From assembly GCA_030447925.1 (NCBI GenBank), contig JAUJNX010000004.1, positions 62,001 to 126,000 on the forward strand: a stretch of 64,000 nt of DNA. Direction: 5' to 3'. Made by a program: the position numbers and the translations under genes. Position 1 is the first letter of the stretch. Every line of letters begins with the position of its first letter. Below the pieces are notes generated by a model that saw only the letters and a list, made by a program, of their open reading frames with translations, was not told where the DNA came from and made no database searches. Below are positions 16,759 through 26,134 of the stretch, piece after piece. The stretch is from Egibacteraceae bacterium (GTDB taxonomy: Bacteria > Actinomycetota > Nitriliruptoria > Euzebyales > Egibacteraceae).

Positions 16759-18261
16759 CTAGACGCTGGCGACGCGCTTGGGCGTCGCCCGCCCCGCGTC
16801 GTCGTGGTCGTCACGGACCTCCTCGTGGTACTCCGCGTCGGTGTTGACCTTCCACGGGTCCCAGCTCTCGCCGAGGATGTTCCGTGCGGCCAGGAGCGCC
16901 GCCATCATCGAGTGGTCCTGGTTGTTGTACTTGTGCATGCCGTTTCGGCCGACCAGCTGCAGGTTGGTCGCGGCCTTCTCCAGCCACTGGCGGATGGTCG
17001 CGACGTGGTCCTTGTAGTCGTCGTCGTAGACCGGGTAGGCCTTCTTCATCCGCACGACCGTGCCGTCGACGACGTCGGCGGCCTTGGCCAGGCCGATGGC
17101 CTCCAGCTCGCGCTTGCCCAGGGCGATGAGGTCCTCGTCCGCCGACGTCCACAGCCCGTCGCCCTCGAAGCAGAAGTACTCCAGCCCCAGGGCGCTCTGC
17201 GACGGGTCGGGGACCATGAACGGCGACCAGTTCTTGTAGTTCTGGATGCGCCCGAGCTGGACGGACGGGTCGTGGATGTAGATCCAGTTGTCCGGGAAGA
17301 CGTCGGCCTTGTCGACGACGAGGACGACGGTGAAGTAGTCCCGGTACCCGAGGGCGTCGGCCGCCCGGCGCACCTCCTCGGGCGCCACCGGCTCCATCAT
17401 GTGGACCAGCTCACGCATTGGCAGGGTCGAGATGTAGTCGGAACCCGTGACGCTGCTGCGCTGCCCGTCGCGCTCGATGACGATCTCGGTGACCCGGCCA
17501 TCGGCGTGCTTGATCGCGACCACCCGCGACCCGAGGGTGACGCTGTTGCCGCGGGCCCGGACCTTCTCGGTCGCCTGCTCCCACATCATGCCGGGACCGT
17601 GCTTGGGGTACTCGAACTCGTCGATGAGGGTCTTGATGACCTCGCCGTCCTTGCCCCGCTTCGAGCCGGTGTTGAACGCGTTGCGGATGGCCTCCAGAAG
17701 CGACAGGCCCTTGATGCGCTGCGCGGCGAAGTCGGCCGAGATCTGGTCGCAGGGCATGCCCCACACCTTCTCGGTGTAGGTCTTGAAGAAGTGCCGGTAC
17801 AGCCGGTAGCCGAAGTTGTTGACGACCCAGTCCTCCACGCTGCGGACCTGCTTGCGTGGGAGCACCTTGTAGCGCAGGTAGGACAGCACGGACAGGGCGG
17901 CCTCCAGGACGCCCAGCTTGAACAGGGCGTCGAACGCCTTGATGGGGTAGGCGAAGAACTTCCCGCGGTAGAAGATCCGCGACATCCGGGGCACGTGGAG
18001 CCAGTCCTCGGGGTCCAGGATCTCGTGCCAGACCTTCTTGACCTCGTCGGCCTTGGTGAAGAAGCGGTGACCGCCGATGTCGAAGCGGAAGCCCTTGTAG
18101 GACGCGGTGCGCGAGATGCCGCCCACGAAGACGGGGTCGGCCTCGTGCACCTCCACGCCGACGTCGTTCTTCGTGAGCTCCCAGGCGGCCGTCAGGCCGG
18201 CCGGCCCGGCGCCCATGATCACCACATGGGTCTGCTGCTGGTCGGGGACGGTGGAGCTCAT
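16759..18261 (-). CDS. FAD-dependent oxidoreductase, UDP-galactopyranose mutase-like
   Basis: A 500-residue flavoprotein: Rossmann FAD site VVIMGAGPAGLTAAWEL (about 13-29), then GGISRTASYKGFRFDIGGHRFF, the re-face segment of the amine-oxidase/Glf superfamily, KTYTEKVWGMPCDQISADF and a C-terminal GRNGMHKYNNQDHSMM that closes over FAD. The family includes Glf-like proteins and annotated protoporphyrinogen-oxidase-like enzymes found in exopolysaccharide loci; 500 residues is longer than typical Glf (about 380). It likely alters a lipid- or nucleotide-linked sugar, but the substrate is unproven. GGAGAG lies about 11 nt before the ATG. Confidence 0.8.
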   Translation of the reverse strand: MSSTVPDQQQTHVVIMGAGPAGLTAAWELTKNDVGVEVHEADPVFVGGISRTASYKGFRFDIGGHRFFTKADEVKKVWHEILDPEDWLHVPRMSRIFYRGKFFAYPIKAFDALFKLGVLEAALSVLSYLRYKVLPRKQVRSVEDWVVNNFGYRLYRHFFKTYTEKVWGMPCDQISADFAAQRIKGLSLLEAIRNAFNTGSKRGKDGEVIKTLIDEFEYPKHGPGMMWEQATEKVRARGNSVTLGSRVVAIKHADGRVTEIVIERDGQRSSVTGSDYISTLPMRELVHMMEPVAPEEVRRAADALGYRDYFTVVLVVDKADVFPDNWIYIHDPSVQLGRIQNYKNWSPFMVPDPSQSALGLEYFCFEGDGLWTSADEDLIALGKRELEAIGLAKAADVVDGTVVRMKKAYPVYDDDYKDHVATIRQWLEKAATNLQLVGRNGMHKYNNQDHSMMAALLAARNILGESWDPWKVNTDAEYHEEVRDDHDDAGRATPKRVASV

Positions 18262-18334
18262 GAGAAGGCGCTCTCCAGACTTGGCGGCATGCGTCGTCGG
18301 CGTACAGGGATGCGGTTCCCCGAGGGTAGGTGCC

Positions 18335-19090
18335 CTAGACCGCGTGCGGCAATGCGGCGACGCTGTCCGGGTGGACCCCGGCCGCCCGGCGCGGCCCCGC
18401 CAGCCCCCATCGTGCCGTGCGCCACAGCGCCTCGACGACGATCGACCGGGTGAACTTCGATGCGCCCTCGGAGCGCTCCGTGAACGTGATGGGCAGCTCG
18501 ACGACGCGGAAGCCCGCGCGCCAGGAGCGCAGGGCCATCTCCAGCTGGAACGCGTACCCGTCACTGACCACCGTGGCCAGGTCGACGGCCTCCAGGACGG
18601 GCCGGCGGAAGGCGCGGAAGCCGGCGGTCGCGTCGGTCACCGGCAGCCCCGTGAGCAGGTTCACGTAGCGGTTGCCCCAGCGCGACACCAGCAGGCGGTG
18701 CGCCGGCCAGTTCTCGACCCGGCCGCCGGGGACGTAGCGCGACCCGATCACCAGGTCCGCGCCGTCGGTGGCCGCGATCAGGCGGCGCAGGTCGGCCGGG
18801 TCGTGGGACAGGTCGGCGTCCATCTCGCACAGCACCTGGTACTGGCGGGCCAGGCCCCAGGCGAAGCCGGCGCGGTAGGCCGGGCCCAGCCCGCCCTTGC
18901 CGGGCCGGTGCAGGACGTGCACGCGGGCGTCAGCCGCGGCCAGCCGGTCGGCGATCGCGCCCGTCCCGTCCGGCGATGCGTCGTCGACGACCAGGACGTC
19001 CAGGTCGGGCGTGGCGTCCAGGGCGCGGAGGACCGCGCGCTCGATGGTCGCCGACTCGTTGTAGGTGGGGATGACTACCAGGGCATGCAC
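18335..19090 (-). CDS. ppm1: Polyprenol monophosphomannose synthase
   Basis: A 251-residue GT2 enzyme without membrane segments: VVIPTYNESATIERAV (5-20), VLVVDDASPDGTGAIADRL, GKGGLGPAYRAGFAWGL, the metal-binding MDADLSHDP (90-98), VIGSRYVPGGRVENW and TAGFRAFRRPVLE. This is the DPM1/Ppm1 catalytic domain, which moves mannose from GDP-mannose to polyprenyl phosphate on the cytoplasmic face. Its product is the donor for GT39- and GT87-type enzymes, several of which are encoded nearby. TAGCCT lies 7 nt before the ATG with no ribosome-binding site, consistent with a leaderless message. Confidence 0.93.
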   Translation of the reverse strand: MHALVVIPTYNESATIERAVLRALDATPDLDVLVVDDASPDGTGAIADRLAAADARVHVLHRPGKGGLGPAYRAGFAWGLARQYQVLCEMDADLSHDPADLRRLIAATDGADLVIGSRYVPGGRVENWPAHRLLVSRWGNRYVNLLTGLPVTDATAGFRAFRRPVLEAVDLATVVSDGYAFQLEMALRSWRAGFRVVELPITFTERSEGASKFTRSIVVEALWRTARWGLAGPRRAAGVHPDSVAALPHAV

Positions 19091-19097
19091 GCGGGGC

Positions 19098-19103
19098 AGG
19101 CTA
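19098..19103 (-). promoter_or_regulatory. -10 element of leaderless promoter
   Basis: TAGCCT on the minus strand ends 7 nt before the ATG of the polyprenol-phosphate-mannose synthase, so transcription should begin at or next to the start codon. The surrounding GCTAGCCT recurs at other starts in the window. No clear -35 is visible. Confidence 0.5.
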
Positions 19104-19194
19104 GCGCGGCGACCCCCTGTCCGGGCGGTCGACCCCCCTGGCCGGGCTCCCGCTAGCCTTGGCCGCTGTCCCGTTCCACCGAGGAGAGAGAGGC

Positions 19195-20493
19195 GTGGCC
19201 GACACCGTAGCGGTCCCCACGACCGTCACCGCGTCGCGATCGCCGCGGCAGCCCACCCGGCGCGCGACCCAGTGGGTCCTGTTCGGCTCGCTGGCCTCGG
19301 GCATCGGCGCCCTGCTGTTCCAGATCCTCGGCGTCGAGGCCCTGGGCGAGGAGGCCTACCAGCCCATCACGGTGCTGTGGACCATCCAGTACCTGGCGGG
19401 GACGGTGGTCCTGTTCTCCGCCGAGGCGTTCGTGGCCCGGTCGCTGCACCGCGGCGTCGCCCCCGACGCGCTGGACCGGTCGGTCCGGGTGATCGCGGCC
19501 TGGGTGGCGGTGTCGGCGCTGCTGATCGCGGGCCTCACCTGGTTCCTGCGCGACCAGCTGTACGCCGGGGCGGGCGACCTCGCGGGCGTGGCGGCGCTGC
19601 TCATCCTCAGCTACGGGGCCTTCTACGTCATCAAGGGGCGCATGGCCGGGACCAACCGGTTCCGGTCCTACGGCGCGGCCACCGCGCTGGAGTCCCTCGG
19701 GCGGATCCTGGTGGCCCTCCCGGCGCTGCTGCTGTTCGACTCGACCCGGGCCCTGGCGTGGGTCATGCCGCTCGGGCCGGCGCTCGTCGCCGCCTGGTGG
19801 GTCTACGACCGCGGGCGGGCGCTGCCGGCGGACCCGGAGGCCGCCGGGGAGCTGGCCGGCCCGGAGGACAGCGGCGCGACGCGCTTCCTGGCCGCGACCA
19901 CCGCCGCGAACGCCGTCTCCCAGACGCTGCTGGCCGCCGGGCCGCTGGTGCTCATCCCCCTCGGCGCCAGCGCCGCGGAGATCTCGGGCTTCTTCCTGGT
20001 CGTCACGCTCGCGCGCGTCCCCCTGGTGTTCGCCATCAGCGGGCTGCTGTCGCGGGTCATGGGCCCCCTGACGCGCCTGGCCCGCGAGGCCCAGGACGCC
20101 AAGCTGCGGCGGATCGCCGTGCTGGCCGCGCCGGTCACGCTGGGGCTCGCGCTGGTCGGCGCGGCCGTCGCGTACCCGATCGGCCCGCCGGTCCTCGCCG
20201 TCGTCCTGCGCATCACCCGGCCCGACGCGACCTTCGTCGCGCTCACGGTCTTCGGGGTGATCCTGGCCACGGGGTCGCTGCTGCTGAACCAGATCCTCAT
20301 CGCCCGCCGGTCCGAGGGGCGCCTGGTGGCGCCGTGGCTGACCGCGCTGGTCGTGGCCGCCCTGACGGTCATCCTCGCCCCGGGGTCCCCCACCCTCCGG
20401 GTGTCCGTCGGCTTCGTCGCCGGCGAGGTCGTCGCCCTGGCGGGCCTGCTGGTGGCCGTCCTGCGCGCCCCTCGGCTGGACGTCCGCGCCTGA
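19195..20493 (+). CDS. Wzx/MurJ-like polysaccharide flippase-type membrane protein
   Basis: A 432-residue protein with about twelve membrane segments and no long soluble region, of the MOP (polysaccharide transporter) type: WVLFGSLASGIGALLFQILGVEALGEEAYQPITVLWT at the start, then AVSQTLLAAGPLVLIPLGASAAEISGFFLV in the second half, the two related six-helix halves expected. Such proteins flip polyprenyl-PP-linked glycans. GTG 19195 has an excellent GAGGAGAGAG upstream (19181-19190), and TAGCCT at 19154-19159 is a plausible -10 element, so this gene is leadered, unlike the divergent synthase gene. Family call from topology and weak similarity only. Confidence 0.7.
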   Translation: MADTVAVPTTVTASRSPRQPTRRATQWVLFGSLASGIGALLFQILGVEALGEEAYQPITVLWTIQYLAGTVVLFSAEAFVARSLHRGVAPDALDRSVRVIAAWVAVSALLIAGLTWFLRDQLYAGAGDLAGVAALLILSYGAFYVIKGRMAGTNRFRSYGAATALESLGRILVALPALLLFDSTRALAWVMPLGPALVAAWWVYDRGRALPADPEAAGELAGPEDSGATRFLAATTAANAVSQTLLAAGPLVLIPLGASAAEISGFFLVVTLARVPLVFAISGLLSRVMGPLTRLAREAQDAKLRRIAVLAAPVTLGLALVGAAVAYPIGPPVLAVVLRITRPDATFVALTVFGVILATGSLLLNQILIARRSEGRLVAPWLTALVVAALTVILAPGSPTLRVSVGFVAGEVVALAGLLVAVLRAPRLDVRA

Positions 20494-20525
20494 CCCGTCG
20501 CGCCGGGGCGTCGCAGGGCTGTTGC

Positions 20526-20531
20526 TAGCAT
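20526..20531 (+). promoter_or_regulatory. -10 element of leaderless promoter
   Basis: TAGCAT (in TTGCTAGCAT) ends 6 nt before the ATG of the sulfotransferase-like gene, which has no ribosome-binding site. Position and sequence fit leaderless transcription. Confidence 0.5.
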
Positions 20532-20537
20532 GCGGCT

Positions 20538-22205
20538 ATGTCCGATTTCAGGCTTATCTCCATCGTAGGTATGCACCGGAGCGGGACCTCGCTGGCGGCC
20601 CGCGTCCTGCAACTCCTCGGCGTGGAGCTGGGCCCGGAGGACGCCCTGCTCGGGCCCGCGGCCGAGAACCCGCACGGCTTCCGCGAGCACGTCGGCCTGA
20701 GCGCGGTCAACAGGGAGCTGCTCGGCCTGCTGGGAGGGTCCTGGGCCGACCCCCCGCTGCCCCCGAGGGGCTGGGAGCGCGACGCCCGCTGGGACCCGCA
20801 CCGCGTCCGCGCCGCCGCCGAGCTCGCCGCCGCGTTCGGCGGCCGGTCCCCGGCCGCGTGGAAGGACCCGCGGACCTCGCTGCTGCTGCCGTTCTGGTCG
20901 ACGGCCGCCGCGATCGACGCCGTCGTCCTGGTCGTGCGCGACCCGGCGGAGGTCGCGGCCTCCCTGGCCGTGCGCAACGGCATGGAGCCCCAGCGGGCCG
21001 CCCACCTGTGGCTGCGCTACACGGTGGCGGCGTGGCACGGCGCGGCGGCGCCGGTCCTGCTGCGCCACGACGAGCTGTTCACCCGCCTGGACGCGGCCGT
21101 CGACGCCCTGGTCGCCGCGCTTGCCCTGCCCGCGCCGGACGGCGCGACCCGCGCGGGCATCGAGGCCGCCCGCGACCACGCGCTGCGCCACCACCGCGAC
21201 CCGGGCTTCGGCGACGGGCCGCAGATGCGGCTGGCCAAGGCCGTCCACCGCGCACTGGTCGCGGGCGACCGCGCCGCGGTGGATGGGCTCGCCGACCACC
21301 TCGACGAGCGCTGGCGCGACGACCTGCAGCGCGCGGCCCGGGAGCGACGCGCGGCGGCGGAGCTCGACGGCCTCCGCGAGCAGGTCCGCCAGCTGGACGA
21401 GGAGCTGGAGGACCGCGGGGACCGGCTGGACCGGGCCGGCGCCGACCTGACGCGCGCGCGGCGGGAGGCCGCCGAGGCCCGGCGCGCGGCCGAGCGCGAC
21501 CGGGCCGCTCCTCGCGCGGCTGCGGGCGCGCCGGTCGGTGCGCGTGGCGCTGCGGATCGCCGACGGGCGCGCCCCGCTGGCCGCCGCCGTGCGCAGGGCC
21601 GCGGTGCCCCTCGCCCGCGCCTTCCCCGGCGCCGCCGACCTGCTCCCCGACCGCGTGCGCGGCGCCCTCGCGACGCCGGAGGCCGCCCCGGCGCCCCGCG
21701 CCGCGGCCGTCGCGCCGTTCCCCGTGGCCGCGGCGTTGTTCGCCGTGCCCGGCGCGCTGCTCGAGCGGCTCGCGGCCCGGGTCCCGCTGACCGTCGTCGT
21801 GCCGATCCACAACGCGGCCGCCGACGTGGCCGTGTGCCTCGACGCGCTGGTCCGCAACACCACCGTGCCCTGCGACCTGCTCCTCCTCGACGACGCGAGC
21901 ACCGAGCCCGCCGTCGCCGAGGTCCTCGCCCGGCACGCCGACCGCCCCGGCGTGCGGGTCCTGCGCAACGACCGCAACCTCGGCTTCACCGCGACGGTGA
22001 ACCGGGGCTTCGCCGAGACCGACGGCGACGTCGTGCTGCTGAACAGCGACGCGGAGGTCGGCCCGCGCTGGCTGGAGAACCTGCTGCTGGCCGTGCACGC
22101 CGACGAGCGCATCGCGACCGCGACCGCGGTGTCGGACAACGCGGGGGCGTTCTCCGTGCCGCGACCGGGCGTGCGCAACCCGGCGCCCGCGTGGCTGGGG
22201 CATGA
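20538..22205 (+). CDS. Sulfotransferase-like protein with coiled coil; 5' part of split fusion gene
   Basis: Residues 1 to about 250 form a sulfotransferase-type P-loop domain: IVGMHRSGTSLAARVLQLLG (phosphosulfate-binding loop) and DAVVLVVRDPAEVAASLAVR (3'-phosphate-binding strand). About 255-322 is an Arg/Glu/Ala coiled coil (LREQVRQLDEELEDRGDRLD). After about base 21505 the frame turns into Arg/Pro/Ala low complexity up to 22205, while the neighbouring frame continues sensibly as PLLARLRARRSVRVALRIADG. One extra G in the GGG at about 21504-21508 explains this, so the true product is probably a 1453-residue fusion ending at 24900. In actinobacteria and other bacteria such domains precede GTs in surface-glycan loci. 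Activity on a glycan is inferred. Confidence 0.6.
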   Translation: MSDFRLISIVGMHRSGTSLAARVLQLLGVELGPEDALLGPAAENPHGFREHVGLSAVNRELLGLLGGSWADPPLPPRGWERDARWDPHRVRAAAELAAAFGGRSPAAWKDPRTSLLLPFWSTAAAIDAVVLVVRDPAEVAASLAVRNGMEPQRAAHLWLRYTVAAWHGAAAPVLLRHDELFTRLDAAVDALVAALALPAPDGATRAGIEAARDHALRHHRDPGFGDGPQMRLAKAVHRALVAGDRAAVDGLADHLDERWRDDLQRAARERRAAAELDGLREQVRQLDEELEDRGDRLDRAGADLTRARREAAEARRAAERDRAAPRAAAGAPVGARGAADRRRARPAGRRRAQGRGAPRPRLPRRRRPAPRPRARRPRDAGGRPGAPRRGRRAVPRGRGVVRRARRAARAARGPGPADRRRADPQRGRRRGRVPRRAGPQHHRALRPAPPRRREHRARRRRGPRPARRPPRRAGPAQRPQPRLHRDGEPGLRRDRRRRRAAEQRRGGRPALAGEPAAGRARRRAHRDRDRGVGQRGGVLRAATGRAQPGARVAGA

Positions 22206-24900
22206 CGAGGTCGCCCGCCTGGTCACGCGGACCAGCGGGCGAACCTACCCGCGCACCCCCACCGGCAACGGGTTCTGCCTGTACGTGCGCCGGGCGGCCC
22301 TGGAGGCGGTCGGCACGTTCGACGTCGCGCGCTTCCCGCGCGGCTACGGCGAGGAGAACGACTTCTGCATGCGGGCGCTGCACGCGGGCTGGAGCCACGT
22401 CGTCGACGACGCCACCCATGTCGCCCACCGGCGGGAGGCGAGCTTCGGCCCCGAGAAGCTCCAGCTCATCAAGGACGGGCGGGCCCAGGTCGACGCGCGC
22501 TTCCCCGACTACACAGCGCGGGTGCGGGCGTTCCTGTCCTCCCCCGAGCTGCGCGCGGTGCAGGAGCGCGTCGACCGGGCCTTCACCGACGACGCCGCCC
22601 GGTGGGCCGCGCGGCCCCGGCTGCTGTTCGTCCTCCACGAGGGCAGCGGCGGCACGCCGCAGACCAACCTGGACCTGATGCGCGCCCTGTCGGACCGCTA
22701 CGAGTGCTTCGCCCTGACCGCGAACCCGGACCACCTGCGGCTGTGGCACCTCGACGGCGAGCTCACCGCGATCGCGCACTGGCCCCGCGAGCGCACCTGG
22801 CAGGTGACCGACACCACCGACGCGGACTACCGCCGGATCGTCGCCGAGGTCCTGGTCCGCCACGACATCGCCCTGGTCCACGTCCGCCACCTGCTCGCCC
22901 ACACGCTGGACCTGCCCGCGGTGGCCGCCGCCCTGTCGGTGCCGGTGGTGCTGTCGTTCCACGACTTCTACCTGTGCTGCCCCACCGTCCATCTGCTGGA
23001 CGACCGCAAGCGCTTCTGCGGGGGGACGTGCACCCCCGGCGCGGGCGACTGCGCCGTGCCCTCGGGCTGGATGAAGGAGACCCCGCCGCTCAAGCACCGC
23101 TGGGTGAAGACCTGGCAGCACGAGGTCGGCGGGATGCTCGCCTCCGTCGACGCCGCGGTCACGACCTCGGTGACCGCGCGCGACGTCCACCTGGCCACCT
23201 ACCCCCAGCTCGCCACCCGCCCCTTCCCCGTCATCGAGCACGGCCGTGACCTGGCGCGGGAGCGGCCCGTGGCCGTGCCGCCCCCCGCGCAGGGGCGCAT
23301 CCGGATCCTGGCGTCGGGCAACCTCGACGTGCACAAGGGCACCGACTTCCTGGAGGCGCTGGCGGCGCTGGACGGCGGGCGGCGGCTGGAGTTCCACTTC
23401 CTGGGCAAGGTCGCCCGCGACCGCCTCGACGGGGTGGGCGTGCGCCACGGCCCGTACCGCCGCGAGGAGTTCGCCGCCAAGGCGCGGGCGATCCGGCCCT
23501 CGTTCGCCGCGATCTTCTCGATCTGGCCCGAGACCTACAGTCACACACTGTCCGAGGCGTGGTCGGTCGGGCTGCCGGTGCTGGCGACCGACCTGGGCGC
23601 CCTGCGCGAGCGCGTCCGCGCCCACGGCGGCGGCTGGCTGCTGGACCCCGCGGATCCCGAGCGCGCCTACCGCGAGATCCTGCGCATCGCGGGTGACCCG
23701 GCCGGCTGGCACGAGGCCGCCCGGCAGGCCGCGGCGGTGTCGCTGCGGTCCACCGCGCGGATGGCGGAGGACTACGACGCGCTCTACCGCGACGTCCTGC
23801 GGCGCCGGCGCACGTTCGCCGAGCACGGCACCGGACCCCAGGTCGTGCGCGTCGGCGCCGTGGTCCCCACCGGCGCGTCGGGGCCGTCGCCGTCCGCCCA
23901 CATCCGCGTCCTGCGCCGGCTCAGCCACCCCGACGTCGTCCCGGCCGTCCTGCACGCGCTCGCCGGCCCCGCCGAGGTCGAGGACGGGCGCTTCGACGTG
24001 CTCCTCGTGCAGCGCACGGCGGTGGCGCCCCACCTGGTCGACGACCTGCTGGACCGCAGGCGGCGGGCGGGACTGGCGCTGGTCTACGAGCTCGACGACG
24101 ACCTGCTGGACGTCGGCGGCGCGCGCGCCCCTCAATACGGCCCGTTCCGCGACACCGTGGAACGCCTGCTCGCCGAGGCCGACCTCGTGACCGTGAGCAC
24201 CGCCGCGCTCGCCGAGCGGGTGGCGGGGCTGGCCCGGGCGGTGGAGGTGGTCCCGAACCTGCTCGACGAGCGGCTGTGGCTGGCACCCCCGGCCGTCCCG
24301 GAGCGTCGGCGCGGGGCGGACGAGCCGCTCCGGCTGGTCTACGTGGGCAGCCGCACCCACGCGGCGGACCTGGCGCTGGTGCGCCCGGCGCTCGCGCGCC
24401 TGGCCGCCGCCGGCCGCCCGGTCGAGCTCTCCGTCGTCGGCGGGGAGAAGCCCGGGCCCGGGCAGGCGTGGTACCGGCGGGTCGACATCCCCCTGGGCGC
24501 GCGCAGCTACCCGGCGTTCGTGCGCTGGCTGCGCGAGCAGGCGCCGCGCTGGGACGCGGGGCTGGCCCCGCTGGCCCCCACCCCGTTCAACGCGTGCAAG
24601 AGCGACCTCAAGGTCCTGGAGTACGCCGCCCTGGGCCTGCCGGTGGTCGCGAGCCGCTTCGGGCCCTACGCGGCGACGGTCCGCGACGGCGAGACGGGGT
24701 TGCTCGCCGGCGACGACCCCGCGGCCTGGGCGGACGCGATCGCCCGCCTCGCCGACCCCGCCCTGCGCGCCGCGCTGTCCGCCGCCGCCCTCGCCGAGGT
24801 CGTCGAGCACCGCCTGCTGCGCCACGGCGCCCGCTCCTACGCCGCCCTGCTCGCCGCCGTCCGCGCCCCCGCGCCGGCGGTGGCGGGACGCGTGGTTTGA
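21538..24900 (+). CDS. Multidomain glycosyltransferase GT2-GT4-GT4
   Basis: As it stands the open frame from GTG 21538 gives 1120 residues. Domain 1 (about 80-330) is GT2 of the rhamnosyltransferase type: VPLTVVVPIHNAAADV, LLLLDDAST, GDVVLLNSDAEVGPRWLENL, GNGFCLYVRR, GYGEENDFCMRAL. Domain 2 (about 360-750) is GT4-like: RLLFVLHEGSGGTPQTNLDL, VVLSFHDFYLCCPTVHLLDD, RIRILASGNLDVHKGTDFL, FSIWPETYSHTLSEAWSVGL. Domain 3 (about 765-1115) is a second GT4/GT1-like unit: SPSAHIRVLRRLSHPDVVPA, LALVYELDDDLL, RLVYVGSRTHAADLALV, APTPFNACKSDLKVLEYAAL. It is therefore able in principle to add several sugars. The 5' end is probably fused to the sulfotransferase domain (see 20538). Confidence 0.8.
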   Translation: MRVALRIADGRAPLAAAVRRAAVPLARAFPGAADLLPDRVRGALATPEAAPAPRAAAVAPFPVAAALFAVPGALLERLAARVPLTVVVPIHNAAADVAVCLDALVRNTTVPCDLLLLDDASTEPAVAEVLARHADRPGVRVLRNDRNLGFTATVNRGFAETDGDVVLLNSDAEVGPRWLENLLLAVHADERIATATAVSDNAGAFSVPRPGVRNPAPAWLGHDEVARLVTRTSGRTYPRTPTGNGFCLYVRRAALEAVGTFDVARFPRGYGEENDFCMRALHAGWSHVVDDATHVAHRREASFGPEKLQLIKDGRAQVDARFPDYTARVRAFLSSPELRAVQERVDRAFTDDAARWAARPRLLFVLHEGSGGTPQTNLDLMRALSDRYECFALTANPDHLRLWHLDGELTAIAHWPRERTWQVTDTTDADYRRIVAEVLVRHDIALVHVRHLLAHTLDLPAVAAALSVPVVLSFHDFYLCCPTVHLLDDRKRFCGGTCTPGAGDCAVPSGWMKETPPLKHRWVKTWQHEVGGMLASVDAAVTTSVTARDVHLATYPQLATRPFPVIEHGRDLARERPVAVPPPAQGRIRILASGNLDVHKGTDFLEALAALDGGRRLEFHFLGKVARDRLDGVGVRHGPYRREEFAAKARAIRPSFAAIFSIWPETYSHTLSEAWSVGLPVLATDLGALRERVRAHGGGWLLDPADPERAYREILRIAGDPAGWHEAARQAAAVSLRSTARMAEDYDALYRDVLRRRRTFAEHGTGPQVVRVGAVVPTGASGPSPSAHIRVLRRLSHPDVVPAVLHALAGPAEVEDGRFDVLLVQRTAVAPHLVDDLLDRRRRAGLALVYELDDDLLDVGGARAPQYGPFRDTVERLLAEADLVTVSTAALAERVAGLARAVEVVPNLLDERLWLAPPAVPERRRGADEPLRLVYVGSRTHAADLALVRPALARLAAAGRPVELSVVGGEKPGPGQAWYRRVDIPLGARSYPAFVRWLREQAPRWDAGLAPLAPTPFNACKSDLKVLEYAALGLPVVASRFGPYAATVRDGETGLLAGDDPAAWADAIARLADPALRAALSAAALAEVVEHRLLRHGARSYAALLAAVRAPAPAVAGRVV

Positions 24901-24970
24901 GCAGCATGACCGGTAGGCCGGGAAGAGTAGAGTTGTTGCGAGAAGTACGCCCGCTCGGCCGAGGACCCTC

Positions 24971-26134
24971 GTGCGCATCCTCATGCTCGTGATCTCCGAC
25001 GTCGTCGGCGACGCGCGGGTGCTGCGGGAGAGCGCGACGTTGGCGGGCGCGGGGCACCGGGTGCACGTCGTGGGCCGGGGACCGGCGCCGGCGGACCCGG
25101 CCCTGCCGCCCGGGGTCACGGCGGCGTGGGTGGGCGGGGCACCGGCGCGTCCCGGCGGCCGGCGGCTGCGCGCCAGCGGGCCGGGACGGGCGGCCCGGTG
25201 GGCGCTGCTGCCGGCCCACCGGCGGGCGGCCGAGGCGCGCTGGGTCGCAGCCGCCCGTGCCGCGGTCGCGGGCGAGCGGCCCGACGTCGTCCACGCCCAC
25301 GACGCGCCGACCCTGGGGCTGGGTGCGGCCGTCGCCCGGCGCACCGGCGCGCGGCTGGTGTACGACGCCCACGAGTACTGGCCGGGACGCCGGCGCGAGG
25401 GCCGGCCGACACCGCTGGCCGACCGGGCGGAGCGGCGGGCCGAGGGCCGCCGGGGCGCCCGGGCGGACCTGGTCGTGACCGTCAGCGACGCGCTCGCCGG
25501 GCGGCTGCGCCGCGACCACGGCTGGCCCCGGGTGGCGGTGGTCCGCAACACCTTCCCCGCGGGGCCCGCCGCCGGGCCCGGCGCAGCGACGGCGGGCCCC
25601 CCGCGGGGCCTGGTGTACGCCGGCCGGGTGGCCGCGGGGCGGGACCTGGGGACGCTCGCCCGCGCCGCGCCCCGCCTGGCCCCGCTCACCGTCACGGTCC
25701 TGGGACCCGGTGACGCCCGCGGCCTGGACCTGCGCGGGATCGACGTGCGCCCCGCGCTAGCGATCGACGACGTCGACGCGGTGCTGCGCGACGCGGGACT
25801 CGCGCTCGTCCCCCTCGAGGACGGCTGGGAGAACCACCGCGTCGCCCTCCCGAACAAGCTCTTCCAGGCGGTCCGCGCGGGCGTGCCGGTCGTCGCCGCG
25901 GACCTGCCCGCCCTCCGCGCGGTCGTGCGCGCCCACGACCTGGGCACGCTGTACCGGCCCGGGGACCCCGACGCCCTGGTCGCCGCCGTGCGCCGGGCGT
26001 GCGCCGACCACGCGCGCCACGCGGCGGCGGTCCGGCGCGCCGCGCCGGCGCTGTCCTGGGAGGCCGACGCGGACCGGCTGCTCGCCGCCTACGCGGCGCT
26101 GGAGCCCGCGCCCGCCGGGAGCGGCGCGCGGTGA
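24971..26134 (+). CDS. GT4-family glycosyltransferase
   Basis: A 387-residue soluble GT-B enzyme: N-lobe MRILMLVISDVVGDARVLRE, PDVVHAHDAPTLGLG, LVYDAHEYWPGRR, DLVVTVSDALAGRL; C-lobe GLVYAGRVAAGRDLGTLARA, VALPNKLFQAVRAGVPVVA with the acidic/EX-type sugar-nucleotide region weakly conserved. GTG 24971 has GAGG at 24961-24964; TAGAGT at 24928-24933 may be the -10 of the long operon that follows. Its stop overlaps the next start as GTGA. The donor and acceptor are not predictable. Confidence 0.82.
   Translation: MRILMLVISDVVGDARVLRESATLAGAGHRVHVVGRGPAPADPALPPGVTAAWVGGAPARPGGRRLRASGPGRAARWALLPAHRRAAEARWVAAARAAVAGERPDVVHAHDAPTLGLGAAVARRTGARLVYDAHEYWPGRRREGRPTPLADRAERRAEGRRGARADLVVTVSDALAGRLRRDHGWPRVAVVRNTFPAGPAAGPGAATAGPPRGLVYAGRVAAGRDLGTLARAAPRLAPLTVTVLGPGDARGLDLRGIDVRPALAIDDVDAVLRDAGLALVPLEDGWENHRVALPNKLFQAVRAGVPVVAADLPALRAVVRAHDLGTLYRPGDPDALVAAVRRACADHARHAAAVRRAAPALSWEADADRLLAAYAALEPAPAGSGAR

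Noticed and set aside
21079-25947. A 1622-residue antisense frame
   Set aside because: It is Arg/Gly/Ala low complexity without motifs, opposite well-defined glycosyltransferases; a product of high GC.
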